NCBI RefSeq assembly: GCF_009371985.2
Contig: NZ_VIKU02000001.1
Location: 806,001-870,000, forward strand
Direction: 5' to 3'
DNA length: 64,000 bases
Source of the DNA: Pelagihabitans pacificus
GTDB taxonomy: Bacteria; Bacteroidota; Bacteroidia; Flavobacteriales; Flavobacteriaceae
The translations under genes were made by a program, and so were the position numbers. A model generated the notes under the pieces. That model saw only the letters and a list, made by a program, of their open reading frames with translations. It had not been told where the DNA came from and ran no database searches. Positions 8,244 through 16,883 of this stretch are shown piece by piece (position 1 is the stretch's first letter; each line of letters opens with the position of its first letter).

Positions 8244-9476
8244 ATGGCTAAAAAAGTCGAAGTAAAAGATTTATTGGAAGCAGGTGTGCATTTTGGCCAC
8301 CTTACACGAAAATGGAATCCCAACATGGCGCCCTACATCTACATGGAGCGTAACGGGATTCACGTTATCAACCTTTACAAAACAGTTGCGAAATTAGAGG
8401 AAGCCAATGAGGCTCTCAAAAAAATCGCTGCCTCAGGAAGAAAGATTCTTTTTGTCGCGACCAAAAAGCAGGCAAAAGACATCGTTGCCGAAAAAGTGGC
8501 AAACGTAAACATGCCGTACATTACGGAGCGTTGGCCTGGTGGTATGTTGACCAACTTTGTAACGATTCGAAAAGCGGTGAAGAAAATGGCCTCTATCGAT
8601 CGTATGAAAAAAGATGGTACGTTCCTAACGCTTTCTAAAAAGGAGCGTTTACAAGTGGATCGCTTGCGTGCCAAATTGGAGAAGAACTTGGGTTCTATTT
8701 CGGAAATGACCCGTTTACCGGGTGCTATCTTTATCGTTGATACCATGCGTGAGCATATCGCGGTAAAGGAAGCCCAAAAATTGAACATCCCTATTTTCGC
8801 AATGGTCGATACCAATTCGGATCCAAGGGATATCGATTTCTTGATTCCTTCCAATGACGACGCCTCTAAATCTATCGAGATCATCATGCAGTCGGTAACC
8901 GATGCCGTTGCAGAAGGATTATCAGAAAGAAAATCTGAAAAACAAGCAGAGAGCGAAGGTGCCGAACCTAAAAAGGAAGAAAAAGTTGTTAAGGAAGCGC
9001 CTGAAATCGCTAAAGTAGAGACTGAGCCCATCGCAAAAGACGAAACAAAGGAAATAGAGGAAGCACCGGTAGTAGCGGACACCACGCAACCCGAACCAAC
9101 GCCGGAAACCGTGGAAACCAAAGCGCCGCCGGTAGTCGCAAAAAATCCCAGGACCGAAGTCGATGTAGAGGAAGTCAAAGAAGAAGTAGCGAAGGAAAAA
9201 TCGACCTCTAAAAAAGCATCGAAATCGGATGATTTGACCAAAATCGAAGGTGTGGGACCAAAAGCCGCCGAGGCCTTAGCGAACGCCGGATTTGAAACAT
9301 TTGGGAAATTGGCCAAGGCCGATGCGGATAAAATCAAGGAAATTCTTACCGAGGCCAGTTCGAGAATGGCTCATTTAGACCCTACCTCATGGCCAAAACA
9401 AGCTCAAATGGCGGCCGATGAAAAATGGGACGAGTTAAAGGAGTGGCAAGACAAGGCCAAAGGGGGAGTTGAATAA
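8244..9476 (+). CDS. rpsB: 30S ribosomal protein S2 with C-terminal extension and helix-hairpin-helix domain
   Basis: Residues 1 to about 228 are an ordinary S2 (EAGVHFGHLTRKWNPNMAPY, TERWPGGMLTNFVTIRKAVK, LPGAIFIVDTMREHIAVKEA, FAMVDTNSDP). The protein then continues: about 95 residues of Glu/Lys/Pro/Val-rich low-complexity linker (roughly 232-326), then about 80 residues starting DDLTKIEGVGPKAAEAL, a helix-hairpin-helix of the kind found in DNA/RNA-binding proteins, followed by LDPTSWPKQAQMAADEKWDELKEWQ. At 410 residues it is much longer than standard S2 (about 230-260). No frameshift or stop separates the parts and base composition does not change. tsf follows, the classical S2-EF-Ts pairing. 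Confidence 0.97.
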   Translation: MAKKVEVKDLLEAGVHFGHLTRKWNPNMAPYIYMERNGIHVINLYKTVAKLEEANEALKKIAASGRKILFVATKKQAKDIVAEKVANVNMPYITERWPGGMLTNFVTIRKAVKKMASIDRMKKDGTFLTLSKKERLQVDRLRAKLEKNLGSISEMTRLPGAIFIVDTMREHIAVKEAQKLNIPIFAMVDTNSDPRDIDFLIPSNDDASKSIEIIMQSVTDAVAEGLSERKSEKQAESEGAEPKKEEKVVKEAPEIAKVETEPIAKDETKEIEEAPVVADTTQPEPTPETVETKAPPVVAKNPRTEVDVEEVKEEVAKEKSTSKKASKSDDLTKIEGVGPKAAEALANAGFETFGKLAKADADKIKEILTEASSRMAHLDPTSWPKQAQMAADEKWDELKEWQDKAKGGVE

Positions 9477-9544
9477 GTTTACGCATATATCAAATAATCA
9501 GTAAGGCTTCCCATGACAGGGAATTAAAAAAATAAATTTTAGCT

Positions 9545-10369
9545 ATGGCAAATATCACAGCCGCAGAAGTAAATAGATTAAGAAAAACGACCGGTGCTGG
9601 AATGATGGACTGCAAGAAAGCATTGGTGGAAGCGGAGGGAGATTTCGATAAGGCAATCGAAATCCTTCGCAAAAAAGGTCAAAAGGTAGCCGCCAAAAGA
9701 GCCGATAGGGATTCTTCCGAAGGAGCTGCTATCGCAAAGGTAAATTCGGACAATACCAGTGGTGTCATTATTTCATTGAACTGCGAGACCGACTTTGTCG
9801 CCAAAAACGATAGTTTCGTAACCTTGGCGAACGAACTGGCAGACCTGGCCTTGGGCTATGATAGTAAAGAGGCTTTCTTAGCGGCCGACTTTAACGGGAT
9901 GACGGTCCAGGATAAGTTGACCGAGCAAACCGGTGTCATCGGGGAAAAAATCGAAATCGGTGGTTTCGAAACCTTGAGCGCTCCTTTCGTTGGATCTTAT
10001 ATTCACGCAGGAAACAAGATTGCCGTCCTAACTGGGCTTTCGGCTGCTGTTAGTGGTGTCGAGGCTGCAGCCAAGGACGTGGCCATGCAAGCGGCCGCAA
10101 TGAATCCTGTGGCCTTGAACGAAGAAGGTGTTGACCAATCGGTCATCGACAAGGAAATCGAGATTGCCAAAGATCAATTGCGTCAGGAAGGGAAACCGGA
10201 AGAAATGTTGGATAAAATTGCACAAGGAAAACTAAAACGCTTCTTTAAGGACAATACCTTGGTCAACCAAGATTTTATCAAAGACGGAAAGCAGAGTGTC
10301 GCCCAGTATTTAAAATCGGTCGATTCCAACTTGGAAGTTATCGGATTTAAGAGGGTCGCTCTAGGATAG
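9545..10369 (+). CDS. tsf: Elongation factor Ts
   Basis: 274 residues, full length. EF-Ts exchanges GDP for GTP on EF-Tu. The N-terminal UBA-like domain reads ITAAEVNRLRKTTGAGMMDCKKAL; the signature NCETDFVAKNDSFV (residues about 79-92) is intact, followed by the coiled-coil and C-terminal core. It begins 68 bases after rpsB with no terminator between, so the two are expected to share a transcript. A strong terminator follows the stop. Confidence 0.98.
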   Translation: MANITAAEVNRLRKTTGAGMMDCKKALVEAEGDFDKAIEILRKKGQKVAAKRADRDSSEGAAIAKVNSDNTSGVIISLNCETDFVAKNDSFVTLANELADLALGYDSKEAFLAADFNGMTVQDKLTEQTGVIGEKIEIGGFETLSAPFVGSYIHAGNKIAVLTGLSAAVSGVEAAAKDVAMQAAAMNPVALNEEGVDQSVIDKEIEIAKDQLRQEGKPEEMLDKIAQGKLKRFFKDNTLVNQDFIKDGKQSVAQYLKSVDSNLEVIGFKRVALG

Positions 10370-10390
10370 GACAGTGCCAACCAAATCAGA

Positions 10391-10428
10391 AAAACCGCCC
10401 TGACAACAATGTCAGGGCGGTTTTTTTT
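10391..10428 (+). terminator. Rho-independent terminator after tsf
   Basis: A 14-base perfect stem (AAAACCGCCCTGAC / GTCAGGGCGGTTTT), 6-base loop and eight T. It starts 21 bases after the tsf stop. Confidence 0.95.
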
Positions 10429-10595
10429 ACAGTTCATGGAACGGATAAATCAATGTTCAGATACTACTATTGTATATAAAAAAGTAGTGGTGACTTTGAT
10501 ATTTTATTCAGTTAAAACCTTCATCAACTCTTCAAAAAATGGGACAACCAATGAGGTATCCGAACCAATCAACCAAAGCAGCATTCATTTATAAA

Positions 10596-12056
10596 TCATT
10601 CATTTAGCATCTTTAGTTTCTCCAGCCCGTGTGTATTTTCCGGATTCAGTTCAACGGATTTCTGATAGAACTTAGTGGCATTTATCGTATCAAACGACCT
10701 TTCGTAACCCTCACCCAGACTATCCCACACGTTCCAAGATGTAGGATGTTCTTGGGTATTTAGTTTAAAAATATCCAAGGCTTTGTTGTTCTCTTTCAGA
10801 TTTAATAACATATAACCTATGCTATTTAATAGCCTTTCAAAGTTCACTTTCAAATACTTTTTATCAGCTATCAATTCTTGATAGTAAACTTTGAATGTAT
10901 CGAAGTCGCTCTTTAGACTTTTCTCTAGTAACGACTCAAAAATAAAATTATCCTCTATCCTTAAATCCCTATCTACCAAGCCTGCTATATGATTAATAGC
11001 ATTTTCAATATTATACCAAGACCCTAATCCATTGGAAAGCAAAATGATGCTTAGACCATTCGATGGAAAAGTTCTATACGCCGTCACGAAAGAACCCGAA
11101 AAGCCATAGGAGGCATGACCGTTTACCCCATGATAATCCCAACCATAGGTGAATTGTTTATCCGAATGTGCATAGTCGAACAAGGACCACATCTTCCTCT
11201 TGGTCTCCGCCTTTATTAAAATATCATTCCCCATGGCTTTGTCCCATTTAACAAAACGCTGCACATCCATATTCAAACCATTGGCCGACAGAAGATATCT
11301 TCCCTGAAGATAGGAAAGGTCGGCAGTAAGCTTCCCTTTACTAAAGAAAAAATAAGGTGTTGCGCGATTCTGCACGATATCCCTTGAATCCGAGGAAAAA
11401 AGAACATCCTTGTTCATCGGGGCCCCATTAAATTGATGTTTCCCTACGAATTCTTCGATATTAATTCCTGAAGCTTTTTCAATAATTTGTTGAAGCATCC
11501 AAAATCCCGTTTGATTATAGTCATATTTTTCACCTTTATTGAATCGGAGTTTTTGACCAAATACCTTTGCTTTTGCTTCGGTCTCGGTCAAATCTTGAAA
11601 TTCATAGTAGGGAGCCATATCGGGCAAACCGGAAGAATGGGTCAACAAGTGTTTGATTTGGATATCGTTCCATGAAGCTGGCAAACCACCGATATACTTC
11701 GAAACCGGATCTTCCAAAGAAAGTATCCCCTCCTCAACGAGTTGAAAAGCACTTACGGCTGTGAAGGGTTTTGTTAAGGAATACAACCTAAAGATCGTAC
11801 TGTCCGAAACCGGTACTTGATGTTCCAGATTTGCATGCCCGAAGTGATTTTTATGAATTACTTTCCCATTTTTGACAATAGCCAAGGTAGCACCAGGAAT
11901 TCCGTACCGTTCGGCAATAGTTGCCATATATGCATCTACTTTTTTGAATTCAATCGAATTCCGGGTGTTGGTCTCCCTTGTTCTGTCGGGTTCGGTTCTG
12001 CATCCAAGGAATAGCAACCCAACAATCCACCATAACCTCATCATCGTATGTATCAT
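10596..12056 (-). CDS. Serine hydrolase (beta-lactamase/class C fold) lipoprotein with TPR tail
   Basis: 486 residues. The N-terminus MIHTMMRLWWIVGLLFLGC is a lipoprotein signal. The hydrolase domain spans about residues 45-350: SLTK supplies the nucleophile Ser and Lys (SxxK), LLTHSSGLPDM is the family loop, and the third-residue Asn of the usual YxN motif is replaced (YNQTGFW). The last about 90 residues contain tetratricopeptide-like helices (SWNVWDSLGEGYERSFDTINATKFYQKS, VELNPENTHGLEKL). The start overlaps the stop of the upstream paralogue by four bases (ATGA), so translation is probably coupled. Likely acts on peptidoglycan peptides, D-amino-acid peptides or esters; substrate not predictable. 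Confidence 0.85.
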   Translation of the reverse strand: MIHTMMRLWWIVGLLFLGCRTEPDRTRETNTRNSIEFKKVDAYMATIAERYGIPGATLAIVKNGKVIHKNHFGHANLEHQVPVSDSTIFRLYSLTKPFTAVSAFQLVEEGILSLEDPVSKYIGGLPASWNDIQIKHLLTHSSGLPDMAPYYEFQDLTETEAKAKVFGQKLRFNKGEKYDYNQTGFWMLQQIIEKASGINIEEFVGKHQFNGAPMNKDVLFSSDSRDIVQNRATPYFFFSKGKLTADLSYLQGRYLLSANGLNMDVQRFVKWDKAMGNDILIKAETKRKMWSLFDYAHSDKQFTYGWDYHGVNGHASYGFSGSFVTAYRTFPSNGLSIILLSNGLGSWYNIENAINHIAGLVDRDLRIEDNFIFESLLEKSLKSDFDTFKVYYQELIADKKYLKVNFERLLNSIGYMLLNLKENNKALDIFKLNTQEHPTSWNVWDSLGEGYERSFDTINATKFYQKSVELNPENTHGLEKLKMLNE

Positions 12057-13456
12057 TTTTTCCCTAGACTTTTCAGTTTCTCCAGCCCATGCCTATTGTC
12101 GGGGTTCAGTTCGACCGACCGTTGGTAATTGATAAGGGCATTTGTGGTATCTCCCGACATTTCATAGCCTTCCGCAAGGCTGTCCCACACATTCCAAGAA
12201 TCTGGATACTCTTCGGCATTCATCATAAAGTATTTTATGGCGTCCCGAATCCTGTTCCTACCTACCAATTCGTATCCCAAGGAATTGATGATACCCTCAA
12301 AATTCGCCTCTGGGTACGTTGCTTTCAATCGCTCGTATTCTTGTTTCACTTGATCAAATGTCTTCTGCAGTATATGATTCATTAATTCGAAACGAATGGC
12401 TACATCCCTATCCAACAACGTATCGTCTATCAAACCCGCTATATGCATCACCGAGCTATTTACCCCTGAAAAATATTTATAGCCAGTGGTCAATAGAATA
12501 ATGGTTAGGTCATCCTCCACAAATTTTTTGAGACTGACGATTGTTCCGCCCGAAAAACCGATCACGGAATGCCCATTGACACTATTAACACCCCAACCAT
12601 AGGCAAACTGGTGGTCGTTCTTGTATTGGAATGGGCTCCACATACGCTTTTTGGTCTCGGGTTTTAGCAACTCATTATTATCTAACCGGAGGTTCCAATC
12701 AATAAACTCCCGAAGTGTCAGTGCAATACCTGCCGCACCGTACATGTATTCGGGAACATCGAACTTTTTTTCTTTCATAATGCCCTTCCCATCGGCAAAA
12801 TATTCCGTAGCCCTGTTTCTAGCTTGAGTATTTTGGGCGAATATCAGGGCATTCTTTCTTCCTTCAAATTGATGGTCCAATACAAAGTTTTCAAACGATT
12901 TTTTGGAGATCTTGGCAATCATTCGGTTCAGCAGCCAAAAGTTGGTTTGGTTGTAACTGAAACGTGCTCCCGGCTTGAATTCGATAGCCCCTTTAAACAC
13001 TTTAGCCTTGTGTTCAATCTCATTTGTCGCCTCATAACGTACCATATCTGGCAAACCGGAAGAATGGGTCAACAAGTGTTTGATTTGAACCTTTTGCCAA
13101 GCAGCTGGTAAATCCTCGATGTACTCCCCTATGAAATCATCCAGGTCAAGCTTATCTTTTTCAACCAGTTGAAAAACTCCGGTAGCGACAAAAACTTTGG
13201 AAAGGGAATGCAGCTTAAAAAGTGTATTCGCTTCCACAGGAGTGTCACTATCCAAATCCGCTTTTCCGTAGTATTTTTCGTGAATTACCGAACCATCCCG
13301 AACCACTGCCAGGGCCATTCCTGGAATCTCGTAGCGTTCGGCAATCGTTTTTAAATACATATCCAATTGTTTGTCTAACGGTTTATTCGAATTGCTCTGT
13401 GGCTTTATCGAAGAGGTGATAAAAAACAATACTAAAAAACTTGAAATCCAATTCAT
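12053..13456 (-). CDS. Serine hydrolase (class C fold) with TPR tail, paralogue
   Basis: 467 residues from the ATG at 13456. A Sec signal peptide (MNWISSFLVLFFITSSIKPQ) without a clear lipobox suggests a periplasmic or secreted form, unlike the lipoprotein paralogue downstream. The hydrolase motifs are SLSK (SxxK), LLTHSSGLPDMVRYE and YNQTNFWLLN in the place of YxN; NSVNGHSVIGFSG is the third-motif region. The C-terminal TPR-like part (SWNVWDSLAEGYEMSGDTTNALINYQ) closely matches the partner. First gene of a two-gene unit; the final TGA overlaps the next ATG. Tandem duplication is the simplest origin. Confidence 0.85.
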   Translation of the reverse strand: MNWISSFLVLFFITSSIKPQSNSNKPLDKQLDMYLKTIAERYEIPGMALAVVRDGSVIHEKYYGKADLDSDTPVEANTLFKLHSLSKVFVATGVFQLVEKDKLDLDDFIGEYIEDLPAAWQKVQIKHLLTHSSGLPDMVRYEATNEIEHKAKVFKGAIEFKPGARFSYNQTNFWLLNRMIAKISKKSFENFVLDHQFEGRKNALIFAQNTQARNRATEYFADGKGIMKEKKFDVPEYMYGAAGIALTLREFIDWNLRLDNNELLKPETKKRMWSPFQYKNDHQFAYGWGVNSVNGHSVIGFSGGTIVSLKKFVEDDLTIILLTTGYKYFSGVNSSVMHIAGLIDDTLLDRDVAIRFELMNHILQKTFDQVKQEYERLKATYPEANFEGIINSLGYELVGRNRIRDAIKYFMMNAEEYPDSWNVWDSLAEGYEMSGDTTNALINYQRSVELNPDNRHGLEKLKSLGKK

Positions 13457-13550
13457 CTTTAGGAAGGTTTAGGGTGTAGCTGTCCACACGGCCGTTGAGC
13501 GAACGCATGAACCAGTACGCTGATTGATTTTTAAAAATGTCGGGGTTTGG

Positions 13551-14363
13551 TTATTCGGCTCGAATCAGAATATCGCCATTCCAGGTCTTAAAGAGCATTT
13601 CTGGGCCACCGCCGTTGATTTCCCCACGAACCCATTGCTCCAGTTTTACTTTGTAGGTATCTGACTTTTCGCTGGTCTCTACTTGAGTTTTCTGGGGTAT
13701 GACCTTCATATCGAAATCGGTCAAAATCTCACCCATATCGGTGCGTAGTTTCATATCGGCTCTTATAGACTTGGGAAAAGTCACATCCAAATCACCGTTA
13801 AGGCTACTAAAGGCCATGTTGGCATCGGCAGCAATCGAATTGAACACCACTTTTATATCGCCGTTCACTGTATCGATTGATGCAGAACCATTCACCTGCA
13901 GTAAGGTTACTTCCCCATTTACATTGCTGATCTCAAATTCCCCGTTCACCCCCTCGACATCGATATTACCCTCATTGACGGTTTTCAATTTTAGCGAACA
14001 GTTTTTAGGTACTTTGATATCCAAATTGGTGGTTCTATTGTATTGCTCATTGATGATCTGGACTACATTGTCTTTCTCCTCCCCGCCGATGCTCAGCGAA
14101 CTATTGGAAATGCGTTTCATGCCGTTCTTCGGCTTGTCATCTTTGTAATGGGCTTTTTTGTTTCCAAAAGAAGCCTTCACAATGACTTCCCTCCCATCAT
14201 GGGCCGCCACCGTTATGGAGCCAGCAATTTGTTCTACAATCAATTTTCCCGGTTGCCCCGGATTGCTCAAGGGAATTGAAAAAAGTTCTACACTGGTGTC
14301 CTGTGCTTTTGCCCCTAGAATAACGAGCACTATCAATAGTAGGGTCGTCTTTATATTTTTCAT
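13551..14363 (-). CDS. DUF4097-type beta-helix exported protein
   Basis: 270 residues. Signal peptide MKNIKTTLLLIVLVILGAKAQ, then short repeated strands with the DUF4097 rhythm: GSITVAAHDGREVIVKASF, LKTVNEGNIDVEGVNGEFEIS, VNGEVTLLQVNGSASIDTV, NGDIKVVFNSI. Such repeats form a right-handed beta helix. The C-terminal MLFKTWNGDILIRAE matches the end of the partner encoded upstream. Function in the family is undefined; association with ECF sigma operons suggests a role in envelope homeostasis. Last gene of the sigma/anti-sigma unit. Confidence 0.8.
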   Translation of the reverse strand: MKNIKTTLLLIVLVILGAKAQDTSVELFSIPLSNPGQPGKLIVEQIAGSITVAAHDGREVIVKASFGNKKAHYKDDKPKNGMKRISNSSLSIGGEEKDNVVQIINEQYNRTTNLDIKVPKNCSLKLKTVNEGNIDVEGVNGEFEISNVNGEVTLLQVNGSASIDTVNGDIKVVFNSIAADANMAFSSLNGDLDVTFPKSIRADMKLRTDMGEILTDFDMKVIPQKTQVETSEKSDTYKVKLEQWVRGEINGGGPEMLFKTWNGDILIRAE

Positions 14364-14439
14364 GATGATTCGTTTTATTTTAATTCCTGCTTTTTCTCGT
14401 TTCCACCTGGAATCGATTTAGCGGAAGTCTGATTTGTTT

Positions 14440-15312
14440 TTATATTTTTTTGATGAATACGTTCCCATTCAAGGTCTCAAAATCGTGGAACAATGTCCCA
14501 TCCCCGATCTGCACGATCGGTTTTGCCTCGTATCGATATTTGGCCTTCTTTCCTTTTCCCGATTCGTTCTTGCTGGTCTTGGCATATTGCCGGGCTATCT
14601 CGAAATCGGTGAACAGCTCCCCATTCATACTCTTAAAGGCGATTTCGGCCGATAGATCATCCTGATAGCTAATATTGATATCCCCGTTCAAACTGTAATA
14701 GGTCGAGGATTCTTTGGGATTGGCCGCATAGGAAATTTTCACTTCACCATTGATTGCATGCACATCGGTCTTGCCGGTGACATTTCCCAACTCAATACCG
14801 CCATTAATATTGTTGGCCTTAATGTAGCTACCGGCCATATTCGATACCCTAACTTCCCCATTGTTAATGGTACCTACCGACAATTGGATGTTACGAGGAA
14901 CCCGAACCTTGAAATCCAATCGATGGTCATAGGATGGCGCCACCCATTTGTGGTGATCGATGGAAGATAACCGTCCGTCTTTATACTCCATGTTGGGCAC
15001 TTGGGCGTGAAGCACTATTTCGTTGCCTTGCCGTAATACCTTAATCCCGATTTCCTGTTTTCCCTGCTCCAACTTTTCGGAAGTCTTGCCCCAAATCGAT
15101 TTTTCGACCAAAAGCTGAACTTGATTTCCGTCATATCCTTCCACTGCTATCGAGCCGTTCAAGTTTTGAACGATCAGTACGTTATCACTATTGCCAGGGG
15201 AATCAAAAGACACTTCCCTTTTGATTTCTTCCTTAAACTCCTTTTTTTGCGCTTTTACACTTTGTACCATGGTGGCCAATACCACTAGGGTGCACACGAC
15301 TACTTTTTTCAT
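14440..15312 (-). CDS. DUF4097-type beta-helix exported protein (first copy)
   Basis: 290 residues. Signal peptide MKKVVVCTLVVLATMVQSVKAQ. Repeated strand modules: NLNGSIAVEGYDGNQVQLLV, VGTINNGEVRVSNMAGSYIK, NNINGGIELGNVTGKTDV, HAINGEVKISYA, SLNGDINISY. The tail YRYEAKPIVQIGDGTLFHDF and ETLNGNVFIKKI parallels the product of 13551-14363, so the two are paralogues. It lies 64 bases after the anti-sigma gene. Probably periplasmic or surface exposed; no catalytic residues are evident. Confidence 0.8.
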   Translation of the reverse strand: MKKVVVCTLVVLATMVQSVKAQKKEFKEEIKREVSFDSPGNSDNVLIVQNLNGSIAVEGYDGNQVQLLVEKSIWGKTSEKLEQGKQEIGIKVLRQGNEIVLHAQVPNMEYKDGRLSSIDHHKWVAPSYDHRLDFKVRVPRNIQLSVGTINNGEVRVSNMAGSYIKANNINGGIELGNVTGKTDVHAINGEVKISYAANPKESSTYYSLNGDINISYQDDLSAEIAFKSMNGELFTDFEIARQYAKTSKNESGKGKKAKYRYEAKPIVQIGDGTLFHDFETLNGNVFIKKI

Positions 15313-15376
15313 TTGATTATGATTTAATGATTGATGAATAAACCCCTAATAAATTGGGCATGTATTGTTACTTTTT

Positions 15377-16180
15377 TTAAATAATTTGATCTATGGAATT
15401 TTCTAGTTTTTGCTTTACCGAACTGTCGAGCTCTTTTGTCCGCATTAAGGTTTTGAAGGATTCGACTGATTTCTTCTCTTGCAAGGCCACCATTAAATCA
15501 GCCAAGGTAATTTGAACGATCGGTGATTCTTGATGCACAATCGATTGTATCAAACCTTCCCTTACCATTGGGTTTTCGACATAATTGATCAATGCTTCGA
15601 TAGCGGCCAAACGTACATTCACATTGGCGTCTTTATTCAGTGTTTGTAAGAGAGCCTTGATCACTTTTTCATCGGCTTTTTGTATTTTATTGACTTCATT
15701 TACACCCTGCAACCGTTTATTTGCCGAAGATTGTTCCAACAAGGTCAACACCAGTTGCTCACGTACCTCCACGGTCTCCGCATCGGAAACCGCAACTGTT
15801 CGAACCGAGTCGTCTGTTTTGCCAGGATTTAAAAAGTAGCCGACCCCCAAACCAATAGTCAGTAGCAACATACCATAAGCCAGTTGTGGACGCCACAAAA
15901 AATAATATAATGATCGTACCCCTTTCCAAAGGTCTTTTGGTTTTGCTTTATCTTTTTGCGTTTTCGCATGCAGCATTTCAAAAAAACTTTCGTTCATCCG
16001 TTCCGAAGGTTCCGGAACCGTCGTTTCATCCATTCGTTCCCAGGCATGGCACAAACTATCGAATTCATCCTTATATTCCGGATAATCCTTCAACACGCGT
16101 TCAAATTCAGCCCTGCCTTCTTGATCCAATTCCCCGGCCAAATATTCCATCATCTTGGTTTCAAATTTTTCTTGTTGCAT
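15377..16180 (-). CDS. Membrane anti-sigma-like protein with HEAT repeats
   Basis: 267 residues. Residues 1-50 (MMEYLAGELDQEGRAEFERVL) resemble the cytoplasmic sigma-binding end of anti-sigma factors but lack the zinc-binding His/Cys motif. A single membrane helix follows at about residues 98-116 (LAYGMLLLTIGLGVGYFLN). The remaining part carries alpha-helical HEAT-like repeats (LLQTLNKDANVNVRLAAIEALINY, then PMVREGLIQSIVHQESPIVQITLADLMVAL). It follows the ECF sigma gene with only two bases between, the standard sigma/anti-sigma layout. Expected to hold the sigma factor at the membrane until an envelope signal arrives. Confidence 0.75.
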   Translation of the reverse strand: MQQEKFETKMMEYLAGELDQEGRAEFERVLKDYPEYKDEFDSLCHAWERMDETTVPEPSERMNESFFEMLHAKTQKDKAKPKDLWKGVRSLYYFLWRPQLAYGMLLLTIGLGVGYFLNPGKTDDSVRTVAVSDAETVEVREQLVLTLLEQSSANKRLQGVNEVNKIQKADEKVIKALLQTLNKDANVNVRLAAIEALINYVENPMVREGLIQSIVHQESPIVQITLADLMVALQEKKSVESFKTLMRTKELDSSVKQKLENSIDQII

Positions 16181-16182
16181 AA

Positions 16183-16737
16183 CTATCCGGTTTCCAATTG
16201 CATAAAAACTGTTCTTAAATCTTTTAAGGCCCTATGTGCCTTAACTTTTGCCGCCCCTTCGCTACAACCCAATACCTGGGCGATTTCACTAAATTTCATT
16301 TCCTTTAGCTTACTCAACACCAAAATTTCACGCTTTTCAGGAGCTAGTTTTTTGAGCGCCTGTTGTAACAAGGAATTTTCGTCTTCTTTAATCATTCCCC
16401 TTTCTACATCTTCCGGGTCTTGAAGTTTGTATTCCATAGTTGTTACGTCATTTTGATGCAGCGTCGGCTTATGTTTCCTGTGATGATCGTAGTTCACATT
16501 TCTTGCCGTTGTGAACATCCATGCCGTAAAGGTACCATCCCCGGTAAACGTATGCTTGTATTTTAGCATACGCTCGAACACATTTTGCACCAGGTCCTCG
16601 CTAAGGGAAGCGTTGCCGTTCATGTTGTAAAAAAAACCGAATAACCGTTTTTTATGACGCTCATACAACAAACCAAGTTTACCCAAGTCGCCCGATTTTA
16701 CTTGCAGCATTAAAGCGTTGTCGGTTAGTGAATGCAT
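16183..16737 (-). CDS. ECF-type RNA polymerase sigma factor
   Basis: 184 residues, starting at the ATG at 16737. Region 2 contains LYERHKKRLFGFFYNMNG, SEDLVQNVFERMLKYK and TFTAWMFTTARNVNYDHHRK; region 4 contains LKKLAPEKREILVLSKLKEMKFSEIAQVLGCSEGAAKVKAHRAL, a typical -35-binding helix-turn-helix. Heads a four-gene operon with an anti-sigma-like membrane protein and two DUF4097 proteins, which are therefore likely members of its regulon. ECF sigma factors of this layout usually regulate their own operon; no specific promoter motif could be confirmed here. Confidence 0.9.
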   Translation of the reverse strand: MHSLTDNALMLQVKSGDLGKLGLLYERHKKRLFGFFYNMNGNASLSEDLVQNVFERMLKYKHTFTGDGTFTAWMFTTARNVNYDHHRKHKPTLHQNDVTTMEYKLQDPEDVERGMIKEDENSLLQQALKKLAPEKREILVLSKLKEMKFSEIAQVLGCSEGAAKVKAHRALKDLRTVFMQLETG

Positions 16738-16828
16738 TCTGGCTATTAGGTTTTCTAAAGGGTAAACTGCGTTTTCTTGAAATGGTTACAAAAAAATAAG
16801 CGCTTTTTTAAGGTACCGCTTTTAAACC

Positions 16829-16861
16829 AAAAAACGGCTCTGTTTTCACAGAGCCGTTTTG
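16829..16861 (-). terminator. Terminator after the M61 peptidase gene
   Basis: Stem AAAACGGCTCTGT / ACAGAGCCGTTTT with a short loop, with A/T runs on both sides. It sits 23 bases beyond the M61 stop and about 90 bases upstream of the ECF sigma gene, insulating that operon from read-through. Confidence 0.85.
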
Positions 16862-16883
16862 AAGTCTTTGCAAACGGGTCGGA

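Noticed and set aside
8375-9337. 320-residue open frame antisense to rpsB
   Set aside because: It exists because of the codon bias of rpsB, is Ser/Phe/Ala-rich without a domain, and the sense gene is certain.
10409-10594. 61-residue plus-strand frame after tsf
   Set aside because: Begins within the tsf terminator and shows no coding character.
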